49,302 bases of DNA. Source: an uncultured Bacteroidota bacterium. Its GTDB lineage: Bacteria > Bacteroidota > Bacteroidia > 2-12-FULL-35-15. The stretch covers positions 1 to 49,302 of the forward strand of contig CAIWDF010000090.1 in NCBI GenBank assembly GCA_903911435.1. The letters run 5' to 3'. The notes beneath the pieces are model-generated. The model ran no database searches and was not told the origin of the DNA. It was given only the letters and a program-made list of their open reading frames with translations. Shown here piece after piece: positions 33,355 through 41,656 of this stretch (positions are counted from its first letter, which is position 1; the number at the start of each line of letters is the position of its first letter). A program made the position numbers and the translations under genes.

Positions 33355-33870
33355 ATGGAAAACGAATCTTTCGACTCAATAGTAATGAACGAACGTCCAC
33401 AGTTCTTAAAAGTGATTTGCACCTTGAGTTTCATCATGTGTGGATTGATGATATTAATGGGTTTATTTGGCCTTAAAAACTTGTTTCTTTCGCCCGAAGA
33501 AATTATGGGTAGCAACCCTTATCTTCAAACCATGCAAGACAACAATCCCATGGCTTATCAAGCCATGCTCGATAGTATGCAATACAAAAACATGAATGCC
33601 ATATTCAGTTTGATAACACCATTGATTTCGCTTGGAGGAGTGATTTTGATGTGGAAAATGAAGAAATCGGGTTTCTATCTTTACCTTGTAGGTGAGTTTT
33701 TGCCATATATTTCTATTGCTTTAACTAGCGGAATTAGCGCAATGTACGCTTCGGTAAGCACTTTGGGCGAGCAAGGCACTACTATTATTAATGTGTTTAT
33801 AGGCATGGTGGTGATATTCGATATTTTGTTTGTGGTGCTGTATGCGGTCAATCTTAAGCATTTGAAATAG
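33355..33870 (+). CDS. Small four-helix membrane protein (paralogue of 31974)
   Basis: A 171-residue protein with a cytosolic N-terminal 17 residues, a membrane helix (LKVICTLSFIMCGLMILMGLFGL), a polar loop of about 35 residues (SPEEIMGSNPYLQTMQDNNP) and three further helices. The ending MKKSGFYLYLV ... LYAVNLKHLK is shared with the first gene of the cluster. It ends 28 bases before a 21-bp tandem array. Function unknown; the cluster may encode one membrane complex. Confidence 0.8.
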   Translation: MENESFDSIVMNERPQFLKVICTLSFIMCGLMILMGLFGLKNLFLSPEEIMGSNPYLQTMQDNNPMAYQAMLDSMQYKNMNAIFSLITPLISLGGVILMWKMKKSGFYLYLVGEFLPYISIALTSGISAMYASVSTLGEQGTTIINVFIGMVVIFDILFVVLYAVNLKHLK

Positions 33871-33898
33871 ATGTTGGGCTGATTTATGTATTATGGGA

Positions 33899-34045
33899 GG
33901 CACGGTAGTAAATTGCCTGCGCTCCATAGTACTTAGCCTAGGCTCGGTAGTACTTTGCTTAGGCTCGGTAGTAAATCACCTAGGCTCGGCAGTAAATCAC
34001 CTAGGCTCGGCAGTAAATCATCCAGACATCGATGTAAATCGAAGT
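33899..34045. repeat. 21-bp tandem array, about seven units
   Basis: Units start at 33899, 33920, 33941, 33962, 33983, 34004 and (degenerate) 34025, with core GGCTCGGYAGTAAATCACCT. The two at 33962 and 33983 differ by one base. The repeat is unrelated in sequence to the arrays at 18439 and 48794 but has the same period. The interval 33871-34228 contains no gene. Confidence 0.88.
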
Positions 34046-34194
34046 TGTATCGACTTAAAAATTAGCGCTTTGTTAGTTTGGCAGAGATGGGAATTGATTC
34101 AAAACGAATCTTTAGTGTTAAATATTGACATTAATATTAAGTGTAAAAACGTTGTTTTTTTGTTCGAAAGTGTTTTATGAACCATGTTTTCTGC

Positions 34195-34202
34195 TATTTT
34201 TG
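34195..34202 (+). promoter_or_regulatory. -7 element of the secreted protein gene at 34229
   Basis: TATTTTTG, predicted leader about 20 bases. Confidence 0.45.
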
Positions 34203-34228
34203 ACATCTAAATTTAAAACCTCAATAAT

Positions 34229-35059
34229 ATGAAAAAAACAATCCTTACTCTTACTTTGTTTGCTAGTTGCATCACCGTTTCGATGGCACAAAAGCTCAGA
34301 ACTTATGATAAACTGGTTTACGTAAAAACTCAAAACGATGGATCTGATGTGTCCATAAGCATCGAATCGCCTGTGGCCAACGACAAACAACTCAAGTTTA
34401 AATTAAAAATAGTGAACAAAACCAACGATTATATCGTGTTTAAACCATCGGAATGCAAGCTGATGGTAAACGGCAAAGAGTTTAAACCCAATGCCAAAGA
34501 AAAAGAATTGGTGATAAGTCCGCTCGATAACGATTCGAAAGTAATCAACATCTTTGGCGAAGGCCTTAATGCAGCGCGCTCGTGTACCTTCAACATGGAT
34601 GGTGTGTACAAAGTATCGAGTAAAGAAACTGGTGTTGATGCTGCTGATTTCAAGTTACCTGTGTCGAAGTACGATTTTTCGGCAGGAGCATTTAATGTAA
34701 CTAGTACCAAACTATACAAAGAGTCGGATGCTACCGATGCTCAGTTCTCGGTATCGTATACAGGCGACAAAATGGGGGCTGTGTTTTTTACCAACGCTAC
34801 TGTGCTTATGCCTGATGGCAACGAATATTCGGCTACTAAATCAACCGGGTTATTTGCAAAATCAGGAATGAAAATTATTCAAAAAGGAACTACCGAAGAC
34901 TTTACTCTTCACTGGAATCGTATGGAAGGCGGCAAAGCCATGGACATGCAAAAAGTACCAATGACTATAAAATGGCACAATACTTTTTGTGAAATATCGC
35001 CAAAACCATTGCCAACAGTGGTTCTTAATCTTGAAATTGACGAAACGCTATCGAAATAA
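34229..35059 (+). CDS. Secreted hypothetical protein
   Basis: A 276-residue periplasmic or secreted protein with signal peptide MKKTILTLTLFASCITVSMAQ. The mature part looks all-beta: KLKIVNKTNDYIVFKPSECKLMVNGKEF and TLHWNRMEGGKAMDMQKVPMTIKW, giving two Ig-like halves. No T9SS tail. No family recognised. Own promoter and a strong terminator define it as a single transcription unit. Confidence 0.8.
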   Translation: MKKTILTLTLFASCITVSMAQKLRTYDKLVYVKTQNDGSDVSISIESPVANDKQLKFKLKIVNKTNDYIVFKPSECKLMVNGKEFKPNAKEKELVISPLDNDSKVINIFGEGLNAARSCTFNMDGVYKVSSKETGVDAADFKLPVSKYDFSAGAFNVTSTKLYKESDATDAQFSVSYTGDKMGAVFFTNATVLMPDGNEYSATKSTGLFAKSGMKIIQKGTTEDFTLHWNRMEGGKAMDMQKVPMTIKWHNTFCEISPKPLPTVVLNLEIDETLSK

Positions 35060-35080
35060 TTTTACAATTTGTTTATGTAC

Positions 35081-35117
35081 AAAAACGGTTAGTGCGTGAA
35101 CTAACCGTTTTTTTTGT
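35081..35117 (+). terminator. Intrinsic terminator
   Basis: AAAAACGGTTAGT pairs with ACTAACCGTTTTT (loop GCGTGA) and the T run continues, 22 bases after the stop at 35059. Confidence 0.9.
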
Positions 35118-35157
35118 GAGGAAAATCATATAAAATCCAATGCTTCCCTCCAAGTTA

Positions 35158-35190
35158 TTGTTCAATGTGAAGCATTAATTTATACATTTG
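35158..35190 (+). promoter_or_regulatory. Promoter of yebC
   Basis: TTG (35158-35160), 22-bp spacer, TACATTTG (35183-35190), giving a leader of about 32 bases. Confidence 0.6.
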
Positions 35191-35226
35191 CAATCGTAAA
35201 AAAATAAAAATTCTAAACTAACTTTT

Positions 35227-35934
35227 ATGGGTCGCGTATTCGAAAAGAGAAAATATAAAATGTTTGCCCGCTACGATAAGATGGCAAAAGGATTTACCCG
35301 AGCAGGTAAAGAGATAGCAATAGCAGTAAAACTGGGTGGTGCCGAGCCTCAAGGCAATTCACGTTTACGTGTTGCTATTCAAAATGCAAAAGGTATCAAT
35401 ATGCCCAAAGACCGCATTGATGCTGCTATCAAGCGCGCATCGTCAAAAGATGAAAAAGGGCTAGAAGAAATTGTTTACGAAGGAAAAGCGGCTCATGGTA
35501 TTGGTATTCTAATCGAATGCGCTACCGATAATCCTACTCGTACTGTTGCAAACGTGAGAATGAACTTCAATCGGCATGGTGGGGAACTAGGAAAAACAGG
35601 CTCTCTAGATTATTTGTTCGAACGTAAAGGAGTGTTTAAAATAAAAAATGAAAATGTCAATCTTGAAGATTTAGAATTTGAACTTATTGATTTTGGAGCC
35701 GAAGAAATAGAAACCGATGAAGATGCACTCGTTATCTACACCGCTTTTTCTGATTTCGGAAAGATGCAAAAAGCCCTCGAAACGAAGCACCTGAACATCA
35801 TCAGTTCAGAACTCGAGCGAGTACCTACATCTACAGTTGAACTAAGCGATGCTGAGATAGAAGAAGTGATGGTACTTATCGGTAAATTAGAAGAAGATGA
35901 TGACGTACAAAACGTTTATCACAACCTGAAATAG
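35227..35934 (+). CDS. yebC: YebC/PmpR (TACO1) family protein
   Basis: A 235-residue cytosolic protein of the YebC/TACO1 family, now linked to translation of difficult sequences and earlier annotated as a transcription regulator. Visible: MGRVFEKRKYKMFARYDKMAKGFTRAGKEI at the N-terminus, NIAKAKG.NMPKDRI equivalent (AKGINMPKDRIDAAIKRA), EIVYEGKAAHGIGILIECATDNPTRTVANVR and the acidic C-terminal domain. Length is usual. Monocistronic. Confidence 0.94.
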   Translation: MGRVFEKRKYKMFARYDKMAKGFTRAGKEIAIAVKLGGAEPQGNSRLRVAIQNAKGINMPKDRIDAAIKRASSKDEKGLEEIVYEGKAAHGIGILIECATDNPTRTVANVRMNFNRHGGELGKTGSLDYLFERKGVFKIKNENVNLEDLEFELIDFGAEEIETDEDALVIYTAFSDFGKMQKALETKHLNIISSELERVPTSTVELSDAEIEEVMVLIGKLEEDDDVQNVYHNLK

Positions 35935-35951
35935 AACAAATCAAGTGCATT

Positions 35952-35993
35952 AAAAAAAAGGAGAACAACTCAAGGAGTGGTTCTCCTTTTTTT
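35952..35993. terminator. Bidirectional terminator
   Basis: A 12-bp stem (35960-35971 with 35975-35986, one mismatch) is flanked by A and T runs. It serves yebC and the convergent kinase gene; the T run touches the kinase stop codon. Confidence 0.88.
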
Positions 35994-36849
35994 ATATTTT
36001 GTTTTCTTGGTGATAAAGGCTTAGCCCAGCAATCGGACTTTCGATGATGGTACCCATGGAAATTCCCTTTTTTAAAGCCACTGCACGTAATATATTGCTG
36101 TAATAATAAGCAACCGAGCCTACGCAGTTAAGCGGTAAAGCGCGATGATCGGCCAATTTTAAAATATGTTTTTCAAATAATTCTTCAAAACAATTCGCTA
36201 CTAAATTGACCATGGTTGGTTCTTTCAAATTTTGATATACAAATTTGCTAAACGTTGCCAAATACCTATTGGGGTTTGGTTTTCGATAAACCGTATCGAG
36301 CACAACATCCTTATTAAGTTGAAATCTTTGGTAAAATCTATTCGAAAGTTCTTCAGGTAATTCCTTATTCAAATAGGCAGCAATAAAGGTCTTCCCGATG
36401 TGAGCACCACTACCTTCATCTCCCAATACATAACCGAGTGAAGGGCTGTTTTCAACAATATTCATCCCATCATAATAACAAGAATTGGCACCTGTACCGA
36501 GAATAGTTACTAAGCCATTTTTATTGCCGCAAGTAGCACGAGCAGCAGCAAGCAAATCGCTATGAATAGAGATAGTTGAATCCGGAAATTCTTTTTTCAA
36601 CGCTTGTTTCACAATTTCTTTTTTAGCATCCGTTCCACATCCTGCACCATAATAGAAAATTTGTATGGTGGTATTCAAATTAACGGATGAAAAGCTCTTC
36701 AATAATTCGTTTTTTATGATTGACAAAAAATCATCACTCGACTGAAAGTATGGATTGAAGCCTTGTGTAGTGCATTGATGAATTTGATTAGAATCATCAA
36801 TCAAGCGCCAATCTGTTTTTGAAGAACCACTATCTGCAATTAAAATCAT
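35992..36849 (-). CDS. BadF/BadG/BcrA/BcrD-type ATPase, N-acetylglucosamine kinase-like
   Basis: A 285-residue cytosolic sugar kinase of the ASKHA fold. Visible: phosphate-1 motif ADSGSSKTDWRLID (5-18), ILGTGANSCYYDG (phosphate-2 region), and LGYVLGDEGSGAHIGK with the catalytic Asp. Related enzymes phosphorylate N-acetylglucosamine from cell-wall recycling. It is followed in the same direction by... nothing tight; a cytochrome gene lies upstream with a 41-base gap. Substrate by family inference. Confidence 0.9.
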   Translation of the reverse strand: MILIADSGSSKTDWRLIDDSNQIHQCTTQGFNPYFQSSDDFLSIIKNELLKSFSSVNLNTTIQIFYYGAGCGTDAKKEIVKQALKKEFPDSTISIHSDLLAAARATCGNKNGLVTILGTGANSCYYDGMNIVENSPSLGYVLGDEGSGAHIGKTFIAAYLNKELPEELSNRFYQRFQLNKDVVLDTVYRKPNPNRYLATFSKFVYQNLKEPTMVNLVANCFEELFEKHILKLADHRALPLNCVGSVAYYYSNILRAVALKKGISMGTIIESPIAGLSLYHQENKI

Positions 36850-36890
36850 AGTTGAAATATAGTGGCTAAAGTATAGAATTTAAAGCTAGC

Positions 36891-37208
36891 TTAGTTCAAC
36901 TTTCCTTCTTTCGACTTAATATATTTCACAATCAAGTCCATTTCTTCATCTTCAAGTTTCGCTCGTACCTTCATTTTTGGCATCATTGCATCCCAAATTG
37001 CCGGACTAACTTTGTTGGGCACAAATATTTGATGACATGCTCCACATTTATTAGCATAAAGGGTCAAGCCTTTATTTAATTCATCAATAGTTACTGAAGG
37101 ATATACTGTTTTTGCATACTCAACGTCCGATAGGGTAGGCTTAAACACTGCAGTGGTACACGAAAATAAAAAACAAGAAAATAGGATCAAAAAATAATTA
37201 GTTTTCAT
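36891..37208 (-). CDS. Small monoheme cytochrome c lipoprotein
   Basis: A 105-residue protein. The signal peptide ends LFSC, making it a probable lipoprotein (Cys17). One heme c motif CGACH (55-59); a Met at 75, 76 or 79 (AMMPKM) could be the sixth ligand. C-terminal MDLIVKYIKSKEG helix is typical of class I cytochromes. It lies 12 bases downstream of the outer-membrane-like gene (same strand), suggesting co-transcription and a periplasmic electron-carrier role. Confidence 0.9.
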   Translation of the reverse strand: MKTNYFLILFSCFLFSCTTAVFKPTLSDVEYAKTVYPSVTIDELNKGLTLYANKCGACHQIFVPNKVSPAIWDAMMPKMKVRAKLEDEEMDLIVKYIKSKEGKLN

Positions 37209-37220
37209 AATAGTTATTGG

Positions 37221-38060
37221 TTAAAATTCAAAATCAAGTAAAAGTCTAAACTGGTATTTTTCATACTCATCCAAGTCAAGCGAATTGGGTTGTTCATCCG
37301 TTTTTCTCAGATTGGTGATTTCGGGTAAAAAATTAAGAATGAGTTTATATTCTTTGTCCTTCGAATTAAAAAACAAAGTTGGACCAAGCAGAAGGGCAGC
37401 GTGTTCCAACCCTTTTTCAGTGGTAATTTCATATTGATTTTTAGCTTCGAAACCCAATCCAAAACTAGGTCTGATGTTGTACATATAACCGAGGTTAAAT
37501 TCGATAGGAGTCGCCATCAACTTCATTTTGTTTTCTTGTTCCACCTTTCCATTGATTACTTTCCCCTTGACCTCTTGTTCCCATTCCCATTCTCCAGCTA
37601 TATTGAATGCAATTAAGTGCTTGTCAATCCTCTTATCGAGTATCAATTTCGCCTCTAATTCGAGTCCGGTGCCTGAGATACCTAGTTCCCCATAAACAGC
37701 CGAGCCAATCGTTTGGGTGGTAGCATCCGTGAGCTTTAGTTTCCACTCACTCGAGATGGAAAAGTCAGAGACACTTGTAATTGTTCCCGTAGAATCACCT
37801 TTGGTAGCAAACGATTGGTGAGTCGCATTCAAATAGAGTGAAGTCTGCAAACGGTCGTTAAGTCCAATTTCGAATTCTAGGCGTTCATCTATTCCTCTAT
37901 AAAAGGCTTCTTTGCCCATTCTAACTGTCGACCATATCTCTAGGTCTCGAAATCCTCTGGCCAAGTTTGTGCTTTGATAGGTTTGTGCAAACTGCTTATC
38001 CTGAGCTTTCAGGCCTCCTAGCAGTAATAATGTTAATGCAAAAGTGAGTGTGTTTTTCAT
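37221..38060 (-). CDS. Putative outer-membrane beta-barrel protein
   Basis: A 279-residue protein. Start set at MKNTLTFAL, giving a signal peptide ending GLKAQ; the longer start would lie close to the promoter. The mature protein shows alternating polar/apolar strands (LEFEIGLNDRLQTSLYLNATHQS; AKLILDKRIDKHLIAFNIAGEWEWEQEV; YKLILNFLPEI) and a final YQFRLLLDFEF with terminal Phe, the outer-membrane insertion signal. Resembles small porin-like proteins of unknown substrate. Followed 12 bases later by the cytochrome c gene. Confidence 0.8.
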   Translation of the reverse strand: MKNTLTFALTLLLLGGLKAQDKQFAQTYQSTNLARGFRDLEIWSTVRMGKEAFYRGIDERLEFEIGLNDRLQTSLYLNATHQSFATKGDSTGTITSVSDFSISSEWKLKLTDATTQTIGSAVYGELGISGTGLELEAKLILDKRIDKHLIAFNIAGEWEWEQEVKGKVINGKVEQENKMKLMATPIEFNLGYMYNIRPSFGLGFEAKNQYEITTEKGLEHAALLLGPTLFFNSKDKEYKLILNFLPEITNLRKTDEQPNSLDLDEYEKYQFRLLLDFEF

Positions 38061-38093
38061 GAAATGCAATTTAGAATTAATATAAATAAGGTG

Positions 38094-38101
38094 CAAAACT
38101 A
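38094..38101 (-). promoter_or_regulatory. -7 element of the beta-barrel gene
   Basis: TAGTTTTG on the minus strand; predicted leader about 30 bases. Confidence 0.5.
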
Positions 38102-38196
38102 AGGATTAGATTAATCCCTGCAAGTGTTTTTTTTGTGATATTAATCAGTTATACTCCGTGTCATTTTCAAATTTTCTTTCGACCAAAAACAGAATA

Positions 38197-38229
38197 TTTG
38201 AAATTAAAGTCAATAAGTTATTACCTTTG
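38197..38229 (+). promoter_or_regulatory. Promoter abutting the desaturase start codon
   Basis: TTTG (38197-38200), 21-bp spacer, TACCTTTG (38222-38229). The ATG at 38234 is four bases further on, so the transcript should be leaderless or nearly so. Confidence 0.65.
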
Positions 38230-38233
38230 CCGA

Positions 38234-39235
38234 ATGTTATCAGGAAAAGAACTAATACTCGCAACAAAACCATTTGCAAAAGAAATACGCTGGAAAAGTT
38301 GGTATCATACCATTACAGGATTCTTATTATTAATTGGTGCCATAATAGGCACTTATATTTTCCCCACAATTATGGGAATTCCAGCTATAATTGGAAAGAT
38401 TCTATGTAGTATATTCGCTGCCATCATGCTCTCGAGAGTGTTTATTATCTTTCATGATTATCAACATCATGCCATCTTGCAAAAGTCCATTTTTGCTAAT
38501 TTTCTTTTTACTTTGTTTGGTATTTACATGATTACACCTCCGAATATTTGGAAACGTTCTCACGACCATCATCATAATAATAATGCAAAACTGTTTAGTG
38601 CAAGCATTGGTTCATTCCCTATCATGACTAAGCAAAAATTTATGGATGTCGATAAAAAAGAGAGATTTTATTATCTTGCCGTTCGTCACCCGTTAAACAT
38701 GTTTTTTGCGTATCTAACAACATTTATGTATGGGATGTGTATACAGTCTTTTCTTAGTAATCCTCGCAGACATTGGGACTCATTGGCGGTTTTGATTATT
38801 CATTTTACCATTGCAGGATTTATCGTATTCAATTTTGGATGGTTGGCTTGGTTCATCTCGTTTTTTCTCCCTTTCTTTTTGTCACATATGCTAGGGTCCT
38901 ATTTGTTTTATGCGCAACACAATTTTCCAGCAGCAATATACAAGCCCAACACAGAGTGGAATTATGCTGGAGCTGCACTCGAATCATCAAGTTATATGGA
39001 AATGAATAAAATCGGTCACTGGATGACAGCCAACATAGGTTATCACCATGTACATCACCTCAATTCAAGAATTCCTTTTTATCGTTTACCCGAAGCAATG
39101 GCAGCTATTCCTGAACTCCAACGTCCGGGTAGAACTAGCTTATCACCATCTAACATCATTAAATGCCTACGACTAAAGGCTTGGGATCCTGAGTTAAACA
39201 GAATGGTTGGTTATAGTGAAATGGGATTGGAGTAG
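38234..39235 (+). CDS. Membrane fatty-acid desaturase
   Basis: A 333-residue inner-membrane di-iron enzyme introducing double bonds into acyl chains or modifying a related lipid. His boxes: HDYQHH (74-79), HDHHH (110-114), a QHN segment (YAQHNFPA) and HHVHH near residue 275. Four or five membrane segments lie between. The start at MLSGKEL is chosen because the longer frame (from 38135) begins upstream of the well-formed promoter. Its stop is one base from the convergent lpxD stop. Substrate position unknown. Confidence 0.92.
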   Translation: MLSGKELILATKPFAKEIRWKSWYHTITGFLLLIGAIIGTYIFPTIMGIPAIIGKILCSIFAAIMLSRVFIIFHDYQHHAILQKSIFANFLFTLFGIYMITPPNIWKRSHDHHHNNNAKLFSASIGSFPIMTKQKFMDVDKKERFYYLAVRHPLNMFFAYLTTFMYGMCIQSFLSNPRRHWDSLAVLIIHFTIAGFIVFNFGWLAWFISFFLPFFLSHMLGSYLFYAQHNFPAAIYKPNTEWNYAGAALESSSYMEMNKIGHWMTANIGYHHVHHLNSRIPFYRLPEAMAAIPELQRPGRTSLSPSNIIKCLRLKAWDPELNRMVGYSEMGLE

Positions 39236-39236
39236 A

Positions 39237-40262
39237 TTAGTTTTCTTTTTTACTTTTTTTGTCCAAGGCATCCACTTTCTTTACAAGAGAATCTAAATTT
39301 CGGAAATGAATGTAGGTTTTTCTATATTTGGTTGCTTCAAATGCTGGAGAGCCCATCATTACCTCCCCTTTCTTTGTTATGCTTTTTGAAATTCCAGATT
39401 GGGCAGTAATCATAGTATGATCTGCGATTTCTAGATGACCTATAACTCCTACTTGCCCACTGAACATACAGTTTTTGCCAATCTTTGTTGAACCTGCAAT
39501 CACAACTCCCGCGGCTAAATAACAATTTTCTCCAATTTCAACATTGTGCGCAATGTGAATTAGGTTATCTAGTTTTACTCCTTTCCTCAGTATGGTTGAT
39601 CCTAGCGTTGCTCTGTCAATCGCACAGTTTGCGCCTATTTCAACATTATCTTCCACTATCACGTTTCCAATTTGAGGGATTTTCTGGTTGTCGTTCTGTG
39701 GATTAAATCTAAAGCCATCACTACCAATTACAGTTCCTGAGTGAATCATGCAATCTTTACCTATCACCGTTTCTGAATAAATTTTTACTCCTGCGAAAAG
39801 TGTTGTATTATCTCCAATCACCGAATTCTCACCTATAACTACCTGAGGATATATTTTTACATGGTTGCCTATTTTCACATTATCGCCTATTACTGCAAAT
39901 TCACCAGCATAGATATTTGTGCCGATTTTTGCACTCTCCGAAATGTATGCATGTTTTGAAATCCCAGACTTATTCAATTTTACTTGATTGTACATTTCGA
40001 GTAATTTAGAAAACGCAATTTCTGCACTATCAACTCGAATAAGAGTAGCACTGACGGGTCCTGTCAAAATCAAATCCTTATTTACGATTACCAAAGAAGC
40101 ATGAGTTGAATAAATAAAGTGAGTGTATTTAGGATTTGCTAAAAATGAAATAGAACCTATTTCTCCTTCTTCAATCTTTGATAGTTTCCATATTTTCGCA
40201 TTTGGATCTCCTTCTATTTGACCATTTAACAATCCTGCAATTTGTTGTGCCGAAAACTTCAT
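39237..40262 (-). CDS. lpxD: UDP-3-O-acylglucosamine N-acyltransferase LpxD
   Basis: A 341-residue cytosolic acyltransferase of lipid A synthesis, adding the second hydroxyacyl chain. N-terminal domain MKFSAQQIAGLLNGQIEGDP..., then a left-handed beta helix with hexapeptides (SAKIGTNIYAGEFAVIGDNVKIGNHVKIYPQVVIGENSVIGDN), the catalytic His region LDNLIHIAHNVEIG and a C-terminal helix. Start set at MKFSA: the longer frame starts at TTG inside the rnz end. Last gene of the pyrR-pyrB-STAS-rnz-lpxD run. Confidence 0.95.
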   Translation of the reverse strand: MKFSAQQIAGLLNGQIEGDPNAKIWKLSKIEEGEIGSISFLANPKYTHFIYSTHASLVIVNKDLILTGPVSATLIRVDSAEIAFSKLLEMYNQVKLNKSGISKHAYISESAKIGTNIYAGEFAVIGDNVKIGNHVKIYPQVVIGENSVIGDNTTLFAGVKIYSETVIGKDCMIHSGTVIGSDGFRFNPQNDNQKIPQIGNVIVEDNVEIGANCAIDRATLGSTILRKGVKLDNLIHIAHNVEIGENCYLAAGVVIAGSTKIGKNCMFSGQVGVIGHLEIADHTMITAQSGISKSITKKGEVMMGSPAFEATKYRKTYIHFRNLDSLVKKVDALDKKSKKEN

Positions 40263-40291
40263 ATATATGTTTTTTGTAATTACTTTGTTCT

Positions 40292-41218
40292 TCAATTTGA
40301 ATAATCAATACTTGTACTTTCTCCTTCTATTGCTAATAGAGTGTTCGCAAAAACACTCTGAGCTTCATCTAACAAAGGTTGTAAATCTTTGTATCTTGCT
40401 GAGTAATGCCCAATCATTAGTCTTTTAGAATTCGATTTTACTGCCATAGTTGCTGCTTGTATCGCAGTGGAGTGAAAGGTTTCTTTAGCTCGAGCCTCCA
40501 TATCGCTCAGAAATGTGGCTTCGTGATAAAGTAAATCGACATCTTTTATATGCTCTATTATTCGCTCATCATAACAGGTGTCGGAGCAATAGGCATATTT
40601 CCTAGGTGATAATTTCCTTGTGATCAATTTTTCGTTTGGTACAATTTCCCCATCAGGTGTCAGGTAATCACCACCTTTTTTTATGTCAAGTATTTGATCA
40701 AATGGAATTTTATAGAATGCAATTACTTCTCTCGAAATGTTTGCCAATGGAGGCTTTTCAATAAATACAAATCCACAACACGGAATACGATGATTCAAAA
40801 CAATTGTACGGACTTCAACTTTCTCGTCCTCAAATATCAAATCATAATTGATAAATTGATGAGGATGATAAATGAGTTTGTAATTTAGATACGTTTGCGA
40901 ATACTTGTAATTTACTTCTATAATTTCTTTTAATTCAGGAGGTGAATAAATATGCAGTTCTTCTGTCCGTCCGAGCAAATGCATACTCGACAATAATCCC
41001 AGTAGTCCCAAGTAATGATCACCATGGAGATGAGAAATGAAAATATGATTGATGCGTTGGAATTTTATTTTAAATTTGCGAAGCTGTATCTGTGTGGCCT
41101 CACCACAGTCAACTAAAAAAAAACGCTCAGCAATATTTAACAGCTGAGCGGTAGGATTACGTTTAGAGGTTGGTGTAGCACTGCTACATCCAAGTATAGT
41201 TAATTCGAAATTTTGCAT
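40292..41218 (-). CDS. rnz: Ribonuclease Z
   Basis: A 308-residue metallo-beta-lactamase-fold endonuclease that trims tRNA 3' ends. Zinc motif HLHGDH (63-68) followed by YLGLLGLL, PRKYAYCSDTCYDE with the Asp ligand, LLYHEATF and FHSTAIQAA (His). Length matches bacterial RNase Z. Eighteen bases after the STAS gene; 29 bases before lpxD. Confidence 0.95.
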   Translation of the reverse strand: MQNFELTILGCSSATPTSKRNPTAQLLNIAERFFLVDCGEATQIQLRKFKIKFQRINHIFISHLHGDHYLGLLGLLSSMHLLGRTEELHIYSPPELKEIIEVNYKYSQTYLNYKLIYHPHQFINYDLIFEDEKVEVRTIVLNHRIPCCGFVFIEKPPLANISREVIAFYKIPFDQILDIKKGGDYLTPDGEIVPNEKLITRKLSPRKYAYCSDTCYDERIIEHIKDVDLLYHEATFLSDMEARAKETFHSTAIQAATMAVKSNSKRLMIGHYSARYKDLQPLLDEAQSVFANTLLAIEGESTSIDYSN

Positions 41219-41236
41219 TAACCGTTTTAAAAGTTA

Positions 41237-41584
41237 TCAAACCTTTGAAACAATAACTGCGTCTGCTTCGGATAGGTTATTGGTTATGCTTAAGATTGAA
41301 TCAAGTTGCGAAATTGAAATTAATTTTTTTACAGCATCTTGCAAACCTGTCAATACAAACATTCCTTGGCTGTTTCTACACAATCTGTTTGCTACAAGTA
41401 TAGCACTAAGTCCAGACGAGTCGCAGTAACGAGTATTAGTTAAATCGATAATAATGTTTTTGATGCCATCTGTATTTAATACCACCAATTCTGATTTGAG
41501 TGACGGTGCAATATTACTATCAAGTTTTTCAACTTGAACTTTAATAATAGTGTACTTATCGTTTTTTTCTATTTGGAAATTCAT
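41237..41584 (-). CDS. STAS-domain anti-sigma-factor antagonist-like protein
   Basis: A 115-residue cytosolic STAS protein. Start taken at MNFQIEK. The hallmark IIIDLTNTRYCDSSGLSAIL holds the phosphorylatable Ser (56) after Asp55. No partner kinase or anti-sigma gene is in view. The gene lies between pyrB (gap 72) and rnz (gap 18) in one operon, a placement that suggests a housekeeping role not tied to a stress switch. Role unknown. Confidence 0.88.
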   Translation of the reverse strand: MNFQIEKNDKYTIIKVQVEKLDSNIAPSLKSELVVLNTDGIKNIIIDLTNTRYCDSSGLSAILVANRLCRNSQGMFVLTGLQDAVKKLISISQLDSILSITNNLSEADAVIVSKV

Positions 41585-41656
41585 GCTTTCAAAAAGTTTT
41601 AACAAAAGTAAGCAAACTTTTGTTACAATTCAAAAAAATTTAATTATTCAAATAAA

